Source of the DNA: CALOAD01 sp942491415
GTDB lineage: Bacteria; Cyanobacteriota; Vampirovibrionia; Gastranaerophilales; CALOAD01
DNA length: 27,174 bases
NCBI GenBank assembly: GCA_942491415.1
Contig: CALOAD010000011.1
Coordinates: forward strand, 1-27,174
Direction of reading: 5' to 3'
Position 1 is the stretch's first letter; each line of letters starts with the position of its first letter. Position numbers and translations under genes: made by a program. This document shows positions 22,962 to 27,174 of the stretch, piece after piece. The notes beneath the pieces are model-generated. The model did no database searches and was not told the DNA's origin. It was given only the letters and a program-made list of their open reading frames with translations.

Positions 22962-24324
22962 ATGAGTGTTAGTTCTTCGATAAATAAAGAAAAACAAACC
23001 CCTTTTCATGACGATAAATTAGGGGTGGAAACTTTTTGCGCATAGATTTAAAAATTTATTACTTTCTAATGCACTAATTCATAGAACTAATGAATCCTAT
23101 CATTCAGAAGTTTATTCAATAAATGCATCTTGGGGTAATGGAAAAACTTATTTCATTAAAAACTTGAAACGATTGGTAGAACAGGAAGATGAAGCTCTTT
23201 GTTTTTACATAAATGCTTGGGAGTCTGAATATTTCAATAATCCTTTTTTGACGATATTGTATGAATTAATTAATAGTTTTGAAGAAACTTCTGAAAAAAT
23301 TACAAAATTAAAAGATGCTGGAGTAGAAATTCAAAAAACTTTTTCTTTTCAAGCAAGTGCAGTAATAGTTTCAGCAGGTGGTGGTTATCAAGAAAAGACT
23401 ATTGATATATTTAAAGATTATACATATCAAAAAAATAAATTAAAATTTTTTATTACTGAATTAGAAAAACTTCAAAAAAAAATTGATAAACCAATAATTT
23501 TTTTTATTGATGAATTAGATAGATGTAATCCTGAATATGCAATAAAAACCCTTGAAATTCTTAAGCATTTCTTTAATGTAGAAGGAATAAAATTTGTACT
23601 CTCAATAGATAGAGAACAAATTAAAAATGTATTAAAAATAAAATACGGTATAGAAAAAGAAGAAAACATAAACGGTTTTTTGCGAAAAATTATTGATGTA
23701 GATTTTTACCTACCTGAACCCTCTCATGAAAAATATTCAAAATTTTTATATGAAGAAGTTTATAAAATAAAAGATTTTATGGAAGATATTGAACAAAAAG
23801 GACAAGGTTTTTGTTTTGTAGAATGGAAGTCACAACCTAAAATGAATAATTTCTATACAACAGGAAATAAAGATAGTATTCATGAATTTATTGATTGTCT
23901 TTGTAAAGATTTAAATATATCTCTTAGAGAGTTAGAAAAAATTTATTTTAATTTAAATGTTATTTTAAAAACTTCAAGATTAGGAACATTTTTTTTAATA
24001 CTAGATATAGTGATATTTTTTATTTTCATAAAATACAGTAATAAAACAAATTATGAAAATTTAAAAACTAATGAATATCATTTAAATGATCCTAAATTAA
24101 TAAATACTAATTTAAAATTCAAGGACAATAATAATGCTATTGCTGAATTATTAACTTGTTTTTTAAAAAAACAATATAACCATAACACTTTAAATAAGAA
24201 CAATTATTTATTTCGCTTTCTTAACGTAAAATATTCCATAAGTGGAATCCCTCCATTTATGGAATATTTTAAAATGATTGATCTTACTGAAGAAATTATA
24301 AATACTGAAACTACTACTAGGTAA
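22962..24324 (+). pseudogene. KAP-family P-loop NTPase, frameshifted near its start
   Basis: The frame from ATG 22962 gives PFHDDKLGVETF and stops at 23046. Removing one T from the T5 run at 23033-23037 continues it as AHRFKNLLLSNAL and opens 453 residues to 24324. The KAP signature LG-x-x-x-FA spans exactly that join. Walker A is ASWGNGKT (55-62) and Walker B PIIFFIDELDRCNPEYAIKTLEILKHFF. A membrane helix (LGTFFLILDIVIFFIFI) lies in the last third. KAP NTPases are membrane-associated and patchily distributed; some act in phage exclusion. The region is visibly more A+T-rich than moxR and separates moxR from DUF58, suggesting later arrival. Either a decayed gene or a homopolymer sequencing error. 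Confidence 0.85.
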
Positions 24325-24364
24325 AAAATTGCAGAAAATGGCATTAAAAGCTTTTCATAACTCT

Positions 24365-24393
24365 ACTATGTCTATTTGTAAAATAGACATAGT
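24365..24393 (+). terminator. Hairpin after the KAP gene
   Basis: ACTATGTCTATTT (24365-24377) and AAATAGACATAGT (24381-24393) form a perfect 13-bp stem with a 3-base loop. The following GTTAAAATTTAATT is a weak T-run. Likely 3' end of the KAP transcript. Confidence 0.55.
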
Positions 24394-24480
24394 GTTAAAA
24401 TTTAATTTATATGTTGAAAAAACTTTTGTTTCGGTTATATTGAAGATTCAAATAGCTTAATTAATCAAAGAGAGAAGATC

Positions 24481-24651
24481 ATGAGTACAGTAATTGTAAA
24501 AAAAACTAACTACCTTGATAAAAGAAGAGCTCAAGTAGCTGAAATAATCAAAAAACATTCACAAAAACTTTTTGGCTATTCACATGCTTCTATCAAAGAA
24601 ATCAGAAGTGAAGCTATAAGAAACAGTTTAGAAGCTGCTTTTAACGCTTAA
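24481..24651 (+). CDS. Unknown 56-residue basic protein
   Basis: ATG at 24481 to TAA at 24649-24651, preceded by AAAGAGAGAAG. The product starts MSTVIVKKTNYLDKRR, is rich in Lys and Arg, and is probably one or two helices (RRAQVAEIIKKHSQKLFG, then KEIRSEAIRNSLEAAF). There is no Cys, signal peptide or membrane helix. It has its own leader after the KAP hairpin and is followed by a 14-bp hairpin, so it looks like an independent small gene inside the cassette. The family is not recognised. A nucleic-acid-binding or antitoxin-like role is possible but unsupported. Confidence 0.65.
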   Translation: MSTVIVKKTNYLDKRRAQVAEIIKKHSQKLFGYSHASIKEIRSEAIRNSLEAAFNA

Positions 24652-24676
24652 ATCTATTTTTAATTATTTAAAATCT

Positions 24677-24717
24677 AAGACCTGTGCATAATAAAAAAAC
24701 AAATATGCACAGGTCTT
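24677..24717 (+). terminator. Hairpin after the 56-codon gene
   Basis: AAGACCTGTGCATA (24677-24690) and TATGCACAGGTCTT (24704-24717) pair perfectly over 14 bp with a 13-base A-rich loop. No T-run follows on the plus strand, so termination is plausible but not certain. Confidence 0.5.
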
Positions 24718-24757
24718 GATATAATAAATTTAAGTACAATTATAAGCAAAATTTAGA

Positions 24758-25661
24758 ATGCCTAGAAAAAGCTAAAAGTTGAAGATTCGTTTTTACTTGC
24801 GGAAAAAATTCTGCAAAAGGTTAAGCTGAAAACGGTTAGCAAGCTGGAAAATCATTTTCACGGAAATTATCGATCTATTTTCAGGGACACGGGCTGGATT
24901 TCAAGGAAATTCGAGAATATTGCACCAACGATGACATTAGAACTATTGACTGGAACGTTACTGCCAGGACGGGAAACCCGCATGTACGGGTATATGAAGA
25001 AGAACGGAATAATACGGTATGGCTTGTCCTTGATGTAAGCCCATCCATGGATTTTGGATCATTTTTTAATACTAAAAAAGATATTTTAGTTAAATTTACC
25101 GCAATTATAAGCTATTTATCCAATAAAAAAGGAGATAAAACAGGGGCAATTCTATTAAATGAAGGCATAGAAGAAATTATTCCGCCAGACAAAGGAATTA
25201 AGCAAGTTTACAGGATTACAAAAAGACTTTTAGATTATAAATCACGAGAAAAAACAGTAACTTCAACGAATTTATCAAGTTTAAGTCATATTATTGGCAG
25301 AAAAAAATCTGTGTTTTTTATGTCTGATTTTATTTTTCCTGACTTGAGTTGGAAAAAACACTTTGGTGAACTTGCGGTTAAAAATAAGCTTACAGCTGTT
25401 CATATAGCTGATCCTGTTGAAGAAAAATTACCTGATGTTGGCTATATAAATCTACACGATCCGGAAACAGGTAAGCAGATTGCTTTTGATACGTCTAACA
25501 AGAAAATTGTCAGTAAATATCAGGAATTTCTTAATGAGGAAAATGCGAAAATTAACGAAATATTTTCGATTCTTCACCTTGAACCTGTTAAAATTTATAC
25601 TAACTCGGATATTGCAGATATTCTAATTAAATATTCGGACAAAACGCTTAGCAGGAGGTAA
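24758..25661 (+). pseudogene. DUF58 protein (MoxR partner), two frameshifts
   Basis: Three frames together give one DUF58 protein. From ATG 24758 the frame needs one more A in the A5 run at 24766-24770 to continue as KKLKVEDSFLLAEKIL and HFHGNYRSIFRDTG. It needs one more base near 24889-24893 (GGG) to continue as LDFKEIREYCTNDDIRTIDW, NVTARTGNPHVRVYEEER and LVLDVSPSMDFG. The last frame then stays open to 25661. With both corrections the 906 bases encode 301 residues, a normal length. The DUF58 signature (REY..DD.R.IDW) and the VWA-like DVSPSMD are intact. DUF58 proteins work with MoxR ATPases, function poorly known. Its last codons supply AGGAGG for the next gene. Confidence 0.85.
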
Positions 25662-25664
25662 TTT

Positions 25665-26614
25665 TTGTACAATTTGGGCTTTGAATGGTATCCTGCAATT
25701 GTTTTACTGCTTGTAATTCCTTTATTTAGCTATTTAGAAAGACGTTACAATCGCAAAAATCGTATAAATGGAGCAAAATTTAGTAGAATTGAGTTTCTTG
25801 AGAAAGCAGTTACCCAGACTCCTGATATAAAAAAAGATTATTCACAATTTTGTTTGTTTGCGCAGTTATAACAGGAGTTTTAGCTGTTGCTAGACCTTAT
25901 GCGGCACTTGAAGTCCCTGTGCATCCGGTAAAATTAATGATGGTATTTGATACTTCTATAAGTATGGAAGCAGCAGATATGACACCTAACAGGCTAGTAT
26001 CTGCAAGGGATACGGCTGTTGAGTTTATTAAAAAACTTCCAAAAGGAGTTAGGGCAGGAGTTGAGTACTTTTACGGGAGTTCTTATGTCGCAGTTAGCCC
26101 TACTGATGACCACGAAAAAATTATTTCTTCACTATCGACTCTTGAACTTAACGATTTATATCCAGGAACAGCGATAGGTTCTGCTATAGACGCATCAATA
26201 AATACTTTAACTATAGACAGAGCAGAAAATGACAAGCTTATAGTAATTCTTCTAACTGACGGAGAAAGTAATCAGGGAATTCTTCCTCTTGGTGCTGCAA
26301 GAATTGCAAAGCATGAACAAATTAAAATCTTTACAATCGGCATAGGAAGCAAAGAAGGGGCTTATGTCCGTGGAGGATACCTTGCGGCTCTTGATGAAGG
26401 AACGCTTATAGAAATTGCTAATATCACCGGAGGAAAATATTTTAGAGCCACTTCCAAAAGTGATTTTAGGAATATTTACAAAGAATTAAGAGCTGATGCT
26501 TTTTCTACTGAAAAAAAGAAAACTGAGCTTACAGCATTATTTAGCGGGGTTTCACTACTGCTTTTTCTGGCTGTAGTGTATTTTGGAATTTCTGTTTTTC
26601 GTCCGGTTTTTTAA
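25665..26614 (+). pseudogene. BatA-like VWA-domain membrane protein, one frameshift
   Basis: Start TTG at 25665, with AGGAGG six bases upstream inside the end of DUF58. The first frame (LGFEWYPAIVLLLVIPLFSYLE, a membrane helix) ends at 25871. One additional A in the A7 run at 25829-25835 joins it to YKKRLFTILFVCAVITGVLAVARP, the second helix, and to the frame open to 26614. The corrected product is 316 residues, normal for BatA. The VWA domain has the MIDAS motif DTSISM and LLTDGESNQG, and a C-terminal helix FSGVSLLLFLAVVYFGISVF. It probably acts at the inner membrane with MoxR and DUF58. The longest intact piece is 25850-26614. Confidence 0.87.
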
Positions 26615-26853
26615 ATTTTATTATTCAAAAAAAAGACTTATTCGATTTTTTTACAAAAGATAAAAATGCATTACAGAGAAAGTTAATTATAATTTGTAAT
26701 TTTCTACCATAAAAGAAGGATTTTAAGAAAGAACTATTAACTTATCTGTTATTTAGCTGGAAAATATAAATTATAAATTATGATGACTTTTTATTTAATA
26801 TTATTAAAATTATCTATAAAACTGAGTTTAGAGAAGAAAGAAGGTTTCTTTAA

Positions 26854-27090
26854 ATGATAACCAACATACTTAATAGAATGAGTACCATATTTCAAGCGCC
26901 AGCTACTAATGCACCTAAAATTAAGCAAAAACCCATTGTTGAAAATCCTTTTGCATCACCGTTTGTTAATTCGCCATTTAAAAAACATGATTTTGAATGG
27001 AAAAATCAGCCTGTAAAAGGCGGATATTTTGCCGGATATCATGATGGCAAGCCCAATATTGTAGGCGGAAGGCTTTTTATAAGTGTTTAA
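26854..27090 (+). CDS. Unknown 78-residue protein
   Basis: ATG at 26854 with AAGG nine bases upstream; an in-frame ATG at 26878 is an alternative. The sequence is rich in Pro, Phe, Lys and Asn (PFASPFVNSPFKKHDFEW), then GGYFAGYHDGKPNIVGGRLF, which looks like paired beta strands. There is no signal peptide, membrane helix or cysteine. It is separated from the VWA gene by 239 bases in which nothing else was seen. No family is recognised. Confidence 0.6.
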   Translation: MITNILNRMSTIFQAPATNAPKIKQKPIVENPFASPFVNSPFKKHDFEWKNQPVKGGYFAGYHDGKPNIVGGRLFISV

Positions 27091-27144
27091 TTTTCTTAAA
27101 TAATTTTATGAATGATATAGCCAAGGAATATTAGGTAGAAAAGT

Positions 27145-27174
27145 CCACCGCTTAAAAGTGCGGAGGGTTTTAAA
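27145..27174 (+). terminator. Possible terminator at the window end
   Basis: CCACCGC (27145-27151) and GCGGAGG (27160-27166) pair with one mismatch and are followed by GTTTTAAA at the window edge. The T-run may continue outside the window. Confidence 0.35.

Noticed and set aside
527..27090. Reassigned TAA codon as an explanation for the stops in kdsD and the EF-hand gene
   Set aside because: Most intact genes here, including trpD, ahcY, aroB and holB, end at TAA in the expected place, so TAA works as a stop.
1..27174. tRNA, rRNA and CRISPR features
   Set aside because: No cloverleaf, rRNA-like stretch or regularly spaced short direct repeats were found on reading through the window.

Overview
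The window is A+T-rich DNA (roughly one third G+C by eye) with dense bacterial genes. Genes for making Kdo (kdsD, kdsC) imply an LPS-type outer membrane. A ThiD2-ThiE fusion of the kind common in cyanobacteria, a double-zinc-finger anti-sigma factor and a moxR/DUF58/VWA cluster fit a low-GC non-photosynthetic relative of cyanobacteria (Melainabacteria/Vampirovibrionia, Gastranaerophilales-like). That assignment is inference from gene content only.

Layout. 1-166: start of an unknown minus-strand gene cut by the window edge. 527-1414: glyQ (+). 1415-2140: non-coding, with hairpins, a possible short promoter-terminator transcript and a repeat element. 2141-3148: trpD (-), flanked on both sides by copies of that element. 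3430-4886: kdsC and kdsD (-), translationally coupled. 5184-5813: alpha/beta hydrolase (-). 6031-12159: one enormous EF-hand gene (+; 2042 codons plus stop) broken by a single in-frame TAA. 12281-13555: ahcY (+). 13816-14325: small unknown protein. 14615-17699: holA-holB-aroB operon (+). 17791-19694: tpiA (frameshifted) and the ThiD2-ThiE fusion (-). 19908-21595: ECF sigma factor, membrane anti-sigma factor and Spy/CpxP-like periplasmic protein, all overlapping (+). 21764-26614: moxR, then DUF58 and a BatA-like VWA gene (+), split by about 2 kb holding a KAP-family P-loop NTPase and a 56-codon gene. 26854-27090: small unknown protein.

Two themes stand out. First, reading frames are broken unusually often. 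tpiA, the KAP NTPase, DUF58 (twice) and the VWA gene each carry one-base shifts, most at homopolymers. The EF-hand gene and the 5' end of kdsD carry in-frame TAA codons. Sequencing error is the simplest reading for the homopolymer shifts, but it does not explain the TAA codons well. Second, the non-coding gaps hold repeated structures: a pair of elements with about 20-bp terminal inverted repeats around trpD, and a pair of 105-bp coding-like remnants upstream of kdsD and moxR.

The best candidates for something undescribed are the 18-unit EF-hand protein, the sigma/double-zinc anti-sigma/Spy-like module, and the KAP NTPase cassette set inside the moxR-DUF58-VWA cluster.
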